Of a DNA stretch of 64,000 nucleotides, positions 45,593 through 53,151 are shown in pieces. Under the pieces are notes generated by a model. It was not told the DNA's origin. It did no database searches and saw only the letters and a program-made list of their open reading frames with translations. This DNA comes from Pseudomonas sp. GV085 (GTDB lineage: Bacteria; Pseudomonadota; Gammaproteobacteria; Pseudomonadales; Pseudomonadaceae). The stretch spans positions 1-64,000 of the forward strand of contig NZ_QAOV01000007.1 of the NCBI RefSeq assembly GCF_003050925.1, read 5' to 3'. The first letter of the stretch is position 1, and the number at the start of each line of letters is the position of its first letter. The position numbers and the translations under genes were made by a program.

Positions 45593-45793
45593 TTTCACCT
45601 CAATAGCCATGGGCGCATTGCTGTCGTGAGTAGTCATGTGGTCATGGCTTCGCTTATTGATATTTTTAATTCTTTAGCGTAAAGCGGCTTGTACCTGGGC
45701 CTCTCTTGATGGACCCATGTTTAAATACCGAGGCGTCTGCAAAACCCGAAGTGATTCGCACCGACCAGAGTTGCGCAGAAGCCCCAAATAACC

Positions 45794-46252
45794 TTAACTG
45801 CCTTGCGGTACTACTCGGGCATCATTGCCAGAACCTTCGATGTAAACGTTCATGCCTTTACCCAAGGACGGATTGATCGGCTGAGTCACCGATACCAACA
45901 CGCCGTTTCTTACTCGCACGATGATCTGTTGTGCCTCTATCGGTTGGTCATACTTTTTCTTTTCTGCGTAATTACCGCCCGCAGCACCGGCGAGTGCACC
46001 GGCAACCATGGCGACATCACGGCCGGTGCCATGACCAATCAAGCTGCCGATAGCGAGACCACCGAGGCCGCCGAGTACGGCGCCGACGCCACTGTCATGA
46101 TTGGTCTGCATCTGCGCCAACGATATCTGCTCGATCTTGCCTGAGCGGATCTCGGTTTCACCGGCACCGCCATCGGTTGATCCTACGACGGAGCAGGCAC
46201 TGACCAGCACAGTCATCAACGTGACCGTCAACCTGAACAGGATTGATTTCAT
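45794..46252 (-). CDS. Glycine-zipper outer-membrane lipoprotein
   Basis: The 152-residue protein has a lipobox at VLVSAC (C20) and a glycine-zipper 2TM segment: GVGAVLGGLGGLAIGSLIGH, then VAMVAGALAGAAGGNYAE. It resembles SlyB/17-kDa antigen-type envelope lipoproteins. A final beta-rich domain (VRVRNGVLVSVTQPINPSLG) ends in GNDARVVPQGS. GAGG precedes the ATG. It has no counterpart beside copy A, so it is either a gain here or a loss there. It sits between DUF1254 copy B and DUF3313 copy B. Confidence 0.85.
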   Translation of the reverse strand: MKSILFRLTVTLMTVLVSACSVVGSTDGGAGETEIRSGKIEQISLAQMQTNHDSGVGAVLGGLGGLAIGSLIGHGTGRDVAMVAGALAGAAGGNYAEKKKYDQPIEAQQIIVRVRNGVLVSVTQPINPSLGKGMNVYIEGSGNDARVVPQGS

Positions 46253-46456
46253 TGCGGTATACCTCGTTATTGGTGTTTAACTTGCGAAGTTGAATCGTTT
46301 CCATGTCACGAACCCACTGATCGTCCGGGCATCGACAGATGCACAAGCGCTTAACGCAAGTACACTGGCGAGCGATGCAAAAAGTAACGGTCTTTGCAAT
46401 CTAAAGGGTCGAAGCGATGAATAGCGGCCCATGTCAGCAATCCTGTGCTTGAGCAC

Positions 46457-46490
46457 TTTTGAACCGCCAATGGCTATTGGCGATTCAAAC
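46457..46490. terminator. Hairpin downstream of DUF3313 copy B
   Basis: Near-perfect 13-15-bp arms (TTTTGAACCGCCAAT / ATTGGCGATTCAAAC) around GGCT, six bases beyond the stop of the minus-strand gene. The rest of the 46253-46495 gap shows no gene. Confidence 0.55.
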
Positions 46491-46495
46491 GAAAC

Positions 46496-47173
46496 TTAAC
46501 TGCGGATGAACGCCCAAAGATCGACGTTCAATTTGTCGATTGCAGCCTTGAAGTCCTTGGCGGTGACCTGCTGGCTTTCGTTTTCCAGTGTCGTGCCAAA
46601 CACCTTGCGCACCATTTTGGCCACGGTCTGGTTGGTTTTCGCATCGATGAGCTCGGCCTCGATGAACAGGTTGGTGTCTTGGTCGCGGTGACCGGTGGCG
46701 GCCTGTGTCGCGCCGACAACGGCCGCAACGGGTACGACTTCATACCATTTCATGCCTTCGTTGGAGGCACTGACCCCGGTAATTGCCGCCCGCATGATCA
46801 GGGCCCGGGAACCCGCCGGGGCGGATGAGGAGTTGGACACTACACGGTATTTCTGACTCAACGTGGTATGAGCCTTGCTGCTCATGTAGTTCTGAATGTC
46901 GGTCAGCGTCTGTTGATTGACTCGCTCATTAGGCTTGGGCGCTGGGTAGAACTCCAGCTTGTTGAACACCACCGTGTCGTAAGCATTCGAACTCCAGGAC
47001 GGACTGGTCCAGCGCATCACTGTTCCACCGCTGGGTGTTTTGACTTCCTGCAGGTTGTTGTAGTTGTCCAGGAAGCCGGAATACTGGGTTTGCTCAGTGA
47101 CTTTCGAGGTACAACCGCTCAACAAGACGCCGGTCAGTGCAGCACCGATCAGCAAATTTCGGGATAGATTCAT
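46496..47173 (-). CDS. DUF3313 lipoprotein, copy B
   Basis: The 225-residue protein has lipobox LLSGC (C21) and a DUF3313 core parallel to copy A (TEQTQYSGFLDNYNNLQEVK; EGMKWYEVVPVAAVVGATQA; ATGHRDQDTNLFIEAELIDA). AAGGAGTAAAC precedes the ATG at 47173; a longer frame to 47380 runs into the FadL remnant and is rejected. It is more diverged from copy A than the two DUF1254 copies are from each other, so the members of this set have had different histories (older duplication with later conversion of DUF1254 is one explanation). Confidence 0.87.
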   Translation of the reverse strand: MNLSRNLLIGAALTGVLLSGCTSKVTEQTQYSGFLDNYNNLQEVKTPSGGTVMRWTSPSWSSNAYDTVVFNKLEFYPAPKPNERVNQQTLTDIQNYMSSKAHTTLSQKYRVVSNSSSAPAGSRALIMRAAITGVSASNEGMKWYEVVPVAAVVGATQAATGHRDQDTNLFIEAELIDAKTNQTVAKMVRKVFGTTLENESQQVTAKDFKAAIDKLNVDLWAFIRS

Positions 47174-47223
47174 AGTGGTGTTTACTCCTTGGATGAAATC
47201 GTCGTTCTTTCGTTTAGAAGACA

Positions 47224-47420
47224 TCAGAATCGCCAGGTCATGTTGCCGGCCAAGGCTTGAAGATGGTCGAGGGGCCTTGGGCACGGGCGGCGGCACCGGC
47301 GTTGGCGAGGCCGGCGTTATCGGTGCCGATTTCGTAGAGCATGATGCCGCCGGCCCAGGCTTGCTGGCAGCACAGGGCAAGTAGCGCAGAGGCGGGCAAA
47401 ATCGCTGTTCTGGTATTCAT
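47224..47420 (-). pseudogene. FadL-family channel gene with a large internal deletion
   Basis: The N-terminal 53 codons are intact: a signal peptide followed by GGIMLYEIGTDNAGLANAGA and ARAQGPSTI, matching the FadL gene at 13615. The sequence then jumps, with a frame change, to the last dozen codons of the same family (LQALAGNMTWRF and stop at 47224; the intact gene ends IQALTANMTWRY). About 370 codons are missing. The join lies near 47259, where both partners have an AT-T/C junction compatible with short-homology deletion. Confidence 0.88.
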
Positions 47421-47789
47421 GAATCATCCTTGATAGATACCACTTTGGATTAAGTGGTCGATCGCCCCCCCCCCCCCGGGGGCATCAATAAGCCGCCACG
47501 CGCAGTCTCAACCCCAACTAACCATAGACTAGTTGTGGCGGTTTATGGCCACTGGCTGGCGGACAGCATCCCTTGGCCATTGCCGGTGGCGGCATCGGGT
47601 GACATCGGGTGACATCGGGTGACATCGGGTGACATCGGGTGACATCGTCTAAGCATTACTGTTCTGGCGCTATTACCAGCGTGCCGAGCGTTGAACTACG
47701 CAGAGAAAAGAACACACCGATAAGCAATTGACCGAAAAGCAGCTTCCAGTTGTGGAGGTAGCTGCGGGATTGGAGGGGGCGTCCATTTC
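47421..47789. other. Rearranged non-coding stretch
   Basis: It holds a C13 homopolymer followed by G5 (47465-47482) and the right copy of the direct repeat with its tandem expansion (47532-47696). No gene was found. Confidence 0.6.
47532..47696 (+). pseudogene. Duplicated 3' fragment of the small membrane-protein gene with 10-bp repeat expansion
   Basis: This copies 42962-43086 but inserts four extra GACATCGGGT units (47601-47640 together with the flanking unit) and changes TATGC to TAAGC, which creates a stop. It has no start codon. It marks the right border of the 4.4-kb inserted or rearranged block. Confidence 0.85.
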
Positions 47790-47980
47790 ATGGCCAAAAT
47801 CACAATCAAAGAACTCGAGTCGCTGACCATCAACGATGCCGGCCGCATCCTCCGGGAGGATGGCAATCTGGCCGCTCGAACCTCCTTGCGTAAGGACAGC
47901 GCGTCGGTCAGCCGTTTCTATCGCTATCGTTGAGGCGATCAGAACAAAGAGTACGCCCTCGGGTCCTGGCCGCGCTTTGC
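47790..47980 (+). pseudogene. N-terminal remnant of a tyrosine-recombinase integrase
   Basis: The ATG at 47790 opens MAKITIKELESLTINDAGRI, a familiar start of DUF4102-type phage/ICE integrases. It continues through SVSRFYRYR to a stop at 47931. The same frame then reads GDQNKEYALGSWPRFAP, matching the expected next segment (G-x-R-x-x-x-LGxWP). The catalytic domain is absent. This is a fossil of a mobile element in the scarred zone. Confidence 0.65.
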
Positions 47981-48162
47981 TCCCTTCCTCGCGGGTGGGG
48001 ATTATCCACGCTGAGTCGAAGCAGATCCGACTCATCACCCACCGTGAGAGCCAAATCTTTTCTTGTGGGTAAAGTCCAGGTAACGAGCAGCACAGTGACA
48101 GCACCGGACAAGGCAATTACAATTTGATTAACATCTAGCGACTTGAGCGATTGAATACCCCC

Positions 48163-48351
48163 ATGGAAAGCAAGACTGCGCGCCTCACTGTGCTCATTGA
48201 TCCCGTCAAGAAAAAAGCTTTCGAGGAACTCTGTGCGGCACAAGACCTGACGTCTTCACAGGTTGTCCGCCAACTGATTCGTGACTACCTGGACACCCAC
48301 GGTGCCAGCTATTCGACCAAGAGCAAGCATGCCGCCAGCACCAAGTCATGA
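48163..48351 (+). CDS. Ribbon-helix-helix (CopG/Arc-like) protein
   Basis: The 62-residue protein has a beta strand (ARLTVLIDPVKKKAFEELCA) followed by helix-turn-helix (DLTSSQVVRQLIRDYLDTHG) and a basic Ser/Lys tail. That is the layout of CopG-type repressors and antitoxins. No toxin gene follows; the next gene is convergent. The ATG at 48163 is chosen over an upstream TTG at 48151. It may be a leftover plasmid/ICE regulator. Confidence 0.75.
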   Translation: MESKTARLTVLIDPVKKKAFEELCAAQDLTSSQVVRQLIRDYLDTHGASYSTKSKHAASTKS

Positions 48352-48372
48352 CCTGACACGGGCGGTAAGCCT

Positions 48373-50034
48373 TTAGAGGGTCGACGGACCCTCTGCAATA
48401 CTGACCGCGCTAGCCAGCGCGGTGTTGAAGTCGGCGTGGTAATGCTCCGTGCCGATTGCTTGCAAGATACCCACCCTATCGAGTTTGTGGAGCACCTTCG
48501 CGTTCGCTTCGCAGAGTTTCACCACGATATTGCGCTTGTGCAGTTGCTGAATGACCTCCTCCAGCACCTGCAAGCCAGTGATATCCATGAACGGTACACG
48601 CTTCAAGCGAATGATCAGCAGACGTGGATCGGTATGGGTCTGTGCCAAGACACGCTCGAAGGTCTCTGCCGCGCCAAAGAACAATGGCCCTTCAATCGTA
48701 TAAATCAATGTCCCTGGCGGCAGACGAGTGTGCCCATTGGCCCTCAGCTCTTCTTCCAGCTCGTGCTCGACTACCTGTTGCACCTCCACAGATGAGGCCA
48801 TGCGGCGCAGGAAGTGCAGCATCGCAAGAATGACGCCTATATTCACGGCGATCACCAGGTCACTGAACACTGTGAGGCTGAACGTGATGAGCAGGATAGC
48901 TACGTCTGCGCGTGGGGCCCGCTGGATCATGCGCTTGAAGTGCTTCAACTCGCTCATGTTGTACGCGACCACGAAAAGAATGGCGGCCAGGGAGCACAGT
49001 GGGATGTTTGAGGCCAGAGGCGCCAGAAACAGAATGATAAGCACCAACGTGACCGCATGCGTAATGCCGGCCAGCGGGCTCGTGCCGCCGTTACGGATAT
49101 TGGTTGCAGTACGGGCAATGGCTCCGGTCGCTGCGAAACCGCCAAACAATGGCGTGACCAGATTAGCCACTCCCTGACCGATCAGTTCCTGATTGGAGTC
49201 GTGCTTGGTGCCTGCCATGCCATCGGCCACCATTGCGGACAGCAGTGATTCGATTGCTCCAAGCATGGCGATAGTGAACGCCGGACCAATCAAGTCGATG
49301 ACGCGAGACAACGTGATTTCAGGCAGGCTCAACGCTGGAAGGCCTTGAGGTATTCCCCCAAATGCGCTGCCGATCGTGGCTACCCCCTCGAAATGAAAGG
49401 TTGACTGTATCGCTGTAGCGACCGCCATTGCGACCAATGGGCCAGGTAGCCGTTTGAGTCCGGGGACTTTGGACGCGGTGATGACCAGGAAAAGACTAAG
49501 TACCGCCAGCAGGCTCGTGGCCATGTGAAGATCCGGGAGCGCCTGGAGCAAATGCCAGAGCTTTTCATGGAAATGCTCTCCACTGATCTTCGGTAAACCG
49601 AAAAAGTCTTTCCACTGTCCGACCCAGATGATCACGCCGATGCCCGCAGTGAATCCGACTATCACCGGGTCAGGGATAAACTTGATGATTGCACCGAGGC
49701 GGGCTATCCCCAGCAATAACAGCATGGCCCCCGCCATCATCGTGGCGATTTGCAAACCGTCAACACCGTGCTTGGCGGTGACCCCCGCCAAAATCACGAT
49801 GAACGCACCTGTCGGCCCCGCAATCTGCAAGCGGCTTCCGCCAAAGAGTGAAACCAGCAGGCCACCGATGATTGCGGTGTAGACGCCTTGCTCAGGTTTG
49901 ACCCCGGATGCAATGGCAAACGCCATGGCAAGGGGGAGCGCCACGACCCCGACGATCACGCCAGACACCAAATTGCGGAGCCAATGCTCTCGCCTCAACA
50001 ACCCCGCCTTCCATGCCTCACCTATCGCAATCAT
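48373..50034 (-). CDS. SulP family anion transporter with STAS domain
   Basis: The 553-residue protein has about ten to twelve membrane helices with the SulP signature region (VALPLAMAFAIASGVKPEQG, QIAGPTGAFIVILAGVTAKH, NIRNGGTSPLAGITHAVTLV). A cytoplasmic STAS domain follows (about residues 435-540: YTIEGPLFFGAAETFERVLA, VPFMDITGLQVLEEVIQQLH). SulP carriers move sulfate, bicarbonate or dicarboxylates. The tail of the protein is close to the convergent ribbon-helix-helix gene. No clue to the substrate beyond family; the arylsulfatase is too far away to argue for sulfate. Confidence 0.92.
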   Translation of the reverse strand: MIAIGEAWKAGLLRREHWLRNLVSGVIVGVVALPLAMAFAIASGVKPEQGVYTAIIGGLLVSLFGGSRLQIAGPTGAFIVILAGVTAKHGVDGLQIATMMAGAMLLLLGIARLGAIIKFIPDPVIVGFTAGIGVIIWVGQWKDFFGLPKISGEHFHEKLWHLLQALPDLHMATSLLAVLSLFLVITASKVPGLKRLPGPLVAMAVATAIQSTFHFEGVATIGSAFGGIPQGLPALSLPEITLSRVIDLIGPAFTIAMLGAIESLLSAMVADGMAGTKHDSNQELIGQGVANLVTPLFGGFAATGAIARTATNIRNGGTSPLAGITHAVTLVLIILFLAPLASNIPLCSLAAILFVVAYNMSELKHFKRMIQRAPRADVAILLITFSLTVFSDLVIAVNIGVILAMLHFLRRMASSVEVQQVVEHELEEELRANGHTRLPPGTLIYTIEGPLFFGAAETFERVLAQTHTDPRLLIIRLKRVPFMDITGLQVLEEVIQQLHKRNIVVKLCEANAKVLHKLDRVGILQAIGTEHYHADFNTALASAVSIAEGPSTL

Positions 50035-50122
50035 GGCTAGCCCCTCAGTGGATGCATGTGCATAATATTAACATACAGTGATAATTGAAATGCCCTTGAT
50101 CCACCGCTTCGTGCGGTTGGAG

Positions 50123-50440
50123 ATGTCTATAGTTAACGTTCAGATGGAGCTGGGCGGGCATGCACTGCAAATAGAGAATCTTGAAAGCGCGTGTAGCGTG
50201 GTGACTGACATGAATCGTAAAGCTGTGAGAAGCAAACACGCCGAAGGCGTGACCTTTGACACCCATGTGATCGCGAATCCGACCAACCCCAAGGAGTGGA
50301 TCGTGTTCTTCAAGAAGGACGCCGGGAGAAGTTATTTCCTGGTTGATGACAATGAGGAAGTCGAGTCTTTCGGGCATCTGGATGACCTGATCGCCGAGCT
50401 TCGAGACTTGGGCCTCAAGACCGCTGAAATCCATTTCTAA
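50123..50440 (+). CDS. Conserved hypothetical protein
   Basis: A protein of about 105 residues (MSIVNVQMELGGHALQIENL...) of mixed alpha/beta character, ending LGLKTAEIHF. No family was recognised. Charged segments WIVFFKKDAGRSYFLVDDNE and FGHLDDLIAELRDLG look globular and cytoplasmic. In-frame starts at 50078 (GTG) and 50090 (ATG) are also possible and none has a good ribosome site. It is divergent from the SulP gene. Confidence 0.6.
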   Translation: MSIVNVQMELGGHALQIENLESACSVVTDMNRKAVRSKHAEGVTFDTHVIANPTNPKEWIVFFKKDAGRSYFLVDDNEEVESFGHLDDLIAELRDLGLKTAEIHF

Positions 50441-50601
50441 AAATCATGGCTGATCGGTACAGGCAGACTGAACCTCGCCCTCATACCTGCCTGTTTGTTC
50501 TACATGACGGATCCGATTGAACTCGGGACCTCCGGTAAAAAAGCCGGGCAACTCAATCGCCGGTCAGATAAGCGTGCAACTACACGGGAGTGGCTGCTTC
50601 T

Positions 50602-50787
50602 GGCCGATTCTGTTGAAAACAGTCGGCCTGCCCAAACTCCCTGATCTTTGACTGGTGAAGACGCTTTTTTTGCACACTGCTACGTGAAATCCGAGCCCGG
50701 AAGCCTCTGCCGAAAGTAAAGATTTCAATCTCGGACGCATACTTTTCTACTGCGCAAACCATGGTCGACTTTTCAACAGAATCGGCC
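50602..50787. repeat. 186-bp element bounded by perfect 18-bp inverted repeats
   Basis: GGCCGATTCTGTTGAAAA at 50602-50619 and its exact complement TTTTCAACAGAATCGGCC at 50770-50787 bracket non-coding DNA. It could be a small non-autonomous element or the ends left by an excised insertion sequence. No target duplication was identified. Confidence 0.65.
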
Positions 50788-51161
50788 AATAGCCGACGGT
50801 GACGGCAGGCAAAACTCGACCCTGATCGGCCAGTCGCGCATCGACGACATTGTGGGAAACTCCATGTTATTGAGCTCGTTTGACGACTACTCGTCCATTC
50901 ATCCACGAAGGCTCTACTTCGACGGTCGTTAGAAAACAAAAAGAATTCATTAGGTTTTAATGCGGGCAAGCCTGTCCGCCCCCTCGATATTGGCAATGCC
51001 GGTGATAGGCTGCGACGGCGCCTAACAGTACCTCTCCAGCGGCAAGGACTCGAATCTGATAGAGGCTTACGTCTCTATTGCTTCTTCTAGCGCCCCCCCT
51101 TTGCGCCACGCATAGATCCTCGCCGATTGTTCGAGTGGCCTAATTGATACGGCAGCGAACC

Positions 51162-51189
51162 GGCAACTTTTTTGAAGGGAAAAGTTGCC
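51162..51189. promoter_or_regulatory. Hairpin upstream of the PhyH operon
   Basis: Perfect 10-bp arms GGCAACTTTT / AAAAGTTGCC are set inside a wider GCCGG-rich dyad, 137 bp before the PhyH start. It may terminate readthrough from the left or shape the operon leader. Confidence 0.45.
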
Positions 51190-51246
51190 CATAGCCGGCG
51201 CCATCACATCCAGGAAATTGGCACATTCGATGCCAGTTCTAATTAC

Positions 51247-51264
51247 CGTAACGAGTGTTGCGTT
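51247..51264. promoter_or_regulatory. Weak candidate TetR operator before the PhyH operon
   Basis: CGTAACGAGTGTTGCGTT resembles the centre of the strong palindrome at 54119-54150 (about 11 of 16 aligned positions, sharing TAAC.A.TGTT..GT). It lies about 60 bp upstream of the PhyH start. The match is weak and could be chance. Confidence 0.3.
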
Positions 51265-51325
51265 AAATAGGCCTGGCTGCTAGGATCAATCTCACCTTAG
51301 TAAAATTTCGTGGGAGAAAGCCGCT

Positions 51326-52159
51326 ATGCAAGACTCTCTGCGCAAGGCACTCCAGGAAGACGGAGCAGTCCTGATCAAAGGACTTCTGAGCGAGGAGCAA
51401 CTAGCTCAGTGTCGGACTGCCTATGACTGGGCAGTCGAGAACCACGGCCCCAACGCGTTTCGAATGTTCGATGGGACCTTGCAGCAGTCGCACGTCGACA
51501 ACGCCAATCCGCTCGCCAAGGAGCGCCTGGAGGAATTGGTGTCTTCCCTCCCCTTTGGCCAGTTGTTCGCACACCTCTGGGGTTCCGAAAACGTCTGGTA
51601 TTTCGCCGAGGAAGTGTTCCTCAAGGCCGGCGGACGCGGTTCGCGCACACTCTGGCATCAGGACACCTCTTATTTGCCCTGGGCCGGCATGCATTGGGGC
51701 AATGCATGGATCAGCTTCGAATCCGTTCCCAAGCAGAATGCATTGGAGATCATTCGCGGCTCACACCGCGGAACGCGTTTTGATGGCACCACCTTCCTCG
51801 ACCCGAACGACCCAACCCAACCCTTGCATGGAGGCGGCACGCTGCCACGCCTTCCCGATATCGAGGCTGAGCGCGAGCAGGCGCCCGATGCGTACGAAAT
51901 TCTGTCGTGGGCAACGGAGCCCGGGGATGTGGTCGTGCTCCATCCCGGCTCGCTACACGGCGGCGCGCCGGTCGACGAAGTCTTCCCGGATCGCCACACC
52001 TTTGTCTTCCGCTTCTTTGGTGACGACGCAACCTTTAACCCCCTGCCGGACCACAGTGATGCGGGTTATCCGAAGGAAGGCGTTCTCTTCACCGAAGAAT
52101 TGATGACCTTGAAGCCGGGAGAACCCTTCCGTCACCCCACCTTCCGCCAGCTCGTATGA
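51326..52159 (+). CDS. Phytanoyl-CoA dioxygenase (PhyH) family Fe(II)/2-oxoglutarate oxygenase
   Basis: The 277-residue protein has the facial triad H111-x-D113 (LWHQDTSYLPW) and distal H211 (VVLHPGSLHGGAP), with a downstream Arg (HTFVFRFFGDD) for 2-oxoglutarate. Members hydroxylate small molecules or acyl chains using O2 and 2-oxoglutarate. GGGAGAAAG precedes the ATG. The stop overlaps an upstream ATG of the ridA frame. It heads a PhyH-RidA-EthD operon next to a TetR gene and amine-oxidase genes. It may hydroxylate the substrate or oxidatively remove an N-alkyl group (inferred). Confidence 0.88.
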   Translation: MQDSLRKALQEDGAVLIKGLLSEEQLAQCRTAYDWAVENHGPNAFRMFDGTLQQSHVDNANPLAKERLEELVSSLPFGQLFAHLWGSENVWYFAEEVFLKAGGRGSRTLWHQDTSYLPWAGMHWGNAWISFESVPKQNALEIIRGSHRGTRFDGTTFLDPNDPTQPLHGGGTLPRLPDIEAEREQAPDAYEILSWATEPGDVVVLHPGSLHGGAPVDEVFPDRHTFVFRFFGDDATFNPLPDHSDAGYPKEGVLFTEELMTLKPGEPFRHPTFRQLV

Positions 52160-52173
52160 TCGGAGATCAAGCA

Positions 52174-52590
52174 ATGAGTACCCAGAACCTGAAACGGCAA
52201 ACCATCACCCCTCCCCAATCCCAAGTGTTCTACGATAACTATCACTTTCCGCAAGCGACGCGTGTCGGGGACATGATCTGGGTTTCCGGCCAGGTCGGAA
52301 TCGACGCCACAATGACACCGGGCAACGGTATCGAAGAGCAGGCGCACCTAGCCTTCCAAGGCTTGAAAATCGCCCTTGAGGCGGCGGGCGCGACCCTGGC
52401 GGATGTTGTCGAGCTGATGACATTTCATACTGAGCTTCAAGCTGACACGCACGCATTCATCCAGGTCAAGCACCAGTACTTCCCCGACCGGTATCCGTCA
52501 TGGACCGCCATCGGCATCTCGCAACTGGCCCTTCCCGGGCTTCGCGTGGAAATTCGCGCCGTTGCGGTCGTGGGTTGCGGCGAAAGCTGA
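52174..52590 (+). CDS. RidA/YjgF family imine/enamine deaminase
   Basis: The 138-residue protein has RidA features: YDNYHFPQATRVGDMIWVSG near the N-terminus, IEEQAHLAFQGLKIALEAAG, and the substrate-arginine region LPGLRVEIRAVAVV. GGAG at eight bases sets the ATG at 52174; an ATG at 52156 overlaps the preceding stop. RidA proteins hydrolyse reactive imines and enamines. Placed beside amine-oxidising flavoproteins, it is a natural candidate for handling their imine product, although compartment matters: it is cytoplasmic. Confidence 0.9.
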   Translation: MSTQNLKRQTITPPQSQVFYDNYHFPQATRVGDMIWVSGQVGIDATMTPGNGIEEQAHLAFQGLKIALEAAGATLADVVELMTFHTELQADTHAFIQVKHQYFPDRYPSWTAIGISQLALPGLRVEIRAVAVVGCGES

Positions 52591-52673
52591 TTTCACAAAA
52601 ACATCGCGCCTCAGGTTGCCGAGGCGCGCGTCATGCCCTCTCTACCCCATCACAACAAGAGCAAGGACTACCC

Positions 52674-52970
52674 ATGGCTACCCTTATCGTGAGCTACCCC
52701 TTAACCGAAGATGCGAAATTCGACCGGGAGTACTACCTTTCCACCCACATCCCGCTTGCGCGCTCCGCATGGGGTGAGTTTGGACTGCAATCGGCCGAGA
52801 TCCTGTTTCCGGCCGTCGGTCCGCAGCCCTTGGCAGGCCTGGTGATTCTGCGCTTCAACAATCAGACCGGAATCGATGCCGCGCTCACCTCCCCCAGGAC
52901 GGCTGAGGTTCTCGGCGACATGGCGAATTTCACCAATATCGCTCCAGTGATCTTCCGCGCGGACGACTGA
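52674..52970 (+). CDS. EthD family protein
   Basis: The 98-residue ferredoxin-like alpha/beta barrel protein begins ATLIVSYPLTEDAKFDREYY and STHIPLARSAWGEFGLQSAE, the EthD pattern (T-H-x-P-L). EthD proteins are small helpers found in catabolic operons such as ether degradation, with unknown reaction; some relatives are isomerases or decarboxylases. It is third in the PhyH operon, with an AAGGACTACCC ribosome site. Confidence 0.82.
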   Translation: MATLIVSYPLTEDAKFDREYYLSTHIPLARSAWGEFGLQSAEILFPAVGPQPLAGLVILRFNNQTGIDAALTSPRTAEVLGDMANFTNIAPVIFRADD

Positions 52971-53093
52971 TGCATCGCGCGGCTCTCCCGAAGGCCGCTG
53001 ATGCGCCCTTCGGGAGAGCCCCGGTATCGAGTCTTGCATGGGTGCTTTCTTCTAATAAATTCCATATGCTGAGCCGCTAATAGCAGGTTGCAG

Positions 53094-53113
53094 CTTTTTC
53101 ATTGCAACTGTTA
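53094..53113. promoter_or_regulatory. Candidate TetR operator before tetR
   Basis: CTTTTTCATTGCAACTGTTA matches 16 of 20 positions of 54121-54140 (TTTTTACATAACAACTGTTA), the left part of the palindrome before the first amine-oxidase gene. It lies 38 bp upstream of the tetR start. Shared CAACTGTTA is exact. This is consistent with autoregulation by the TetR protein. Confidence 0.6.
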
Positions 53114-53151
53114 CTCCGATCAATTGAGCCAGCGAAAATTACCCATTTCCT

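Larger units (their letters stand above)
50441..51325. other. 885-bp region without a convincing gene
   Basis: Contains a Pseudomonas-type 18-bp inverted repeat (50602-50619 / 50770-50787), a C-rich stretch near 51095 and a hairpin at 51162-51189 before the PhyH promoter. The open frame 50580-50996 on the minus strand has no coding character. This is the left border of the amine-catabolism-like cluster. Confidence 0.55.

Noticed and set aside
48163..48351. Ribbon-helix-helix protein as part of a toxin-antitoxin pair
   Set aside because: No toxin-like frame lies upstream or downstream in the same orientation; the next gene is the convergent SulP transporter.
50580..50996. 138-codon minus-strand frame
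   Set aside because: It runs across the 18-bp inverted repeats, has no ribosome site and no protein-like composition.
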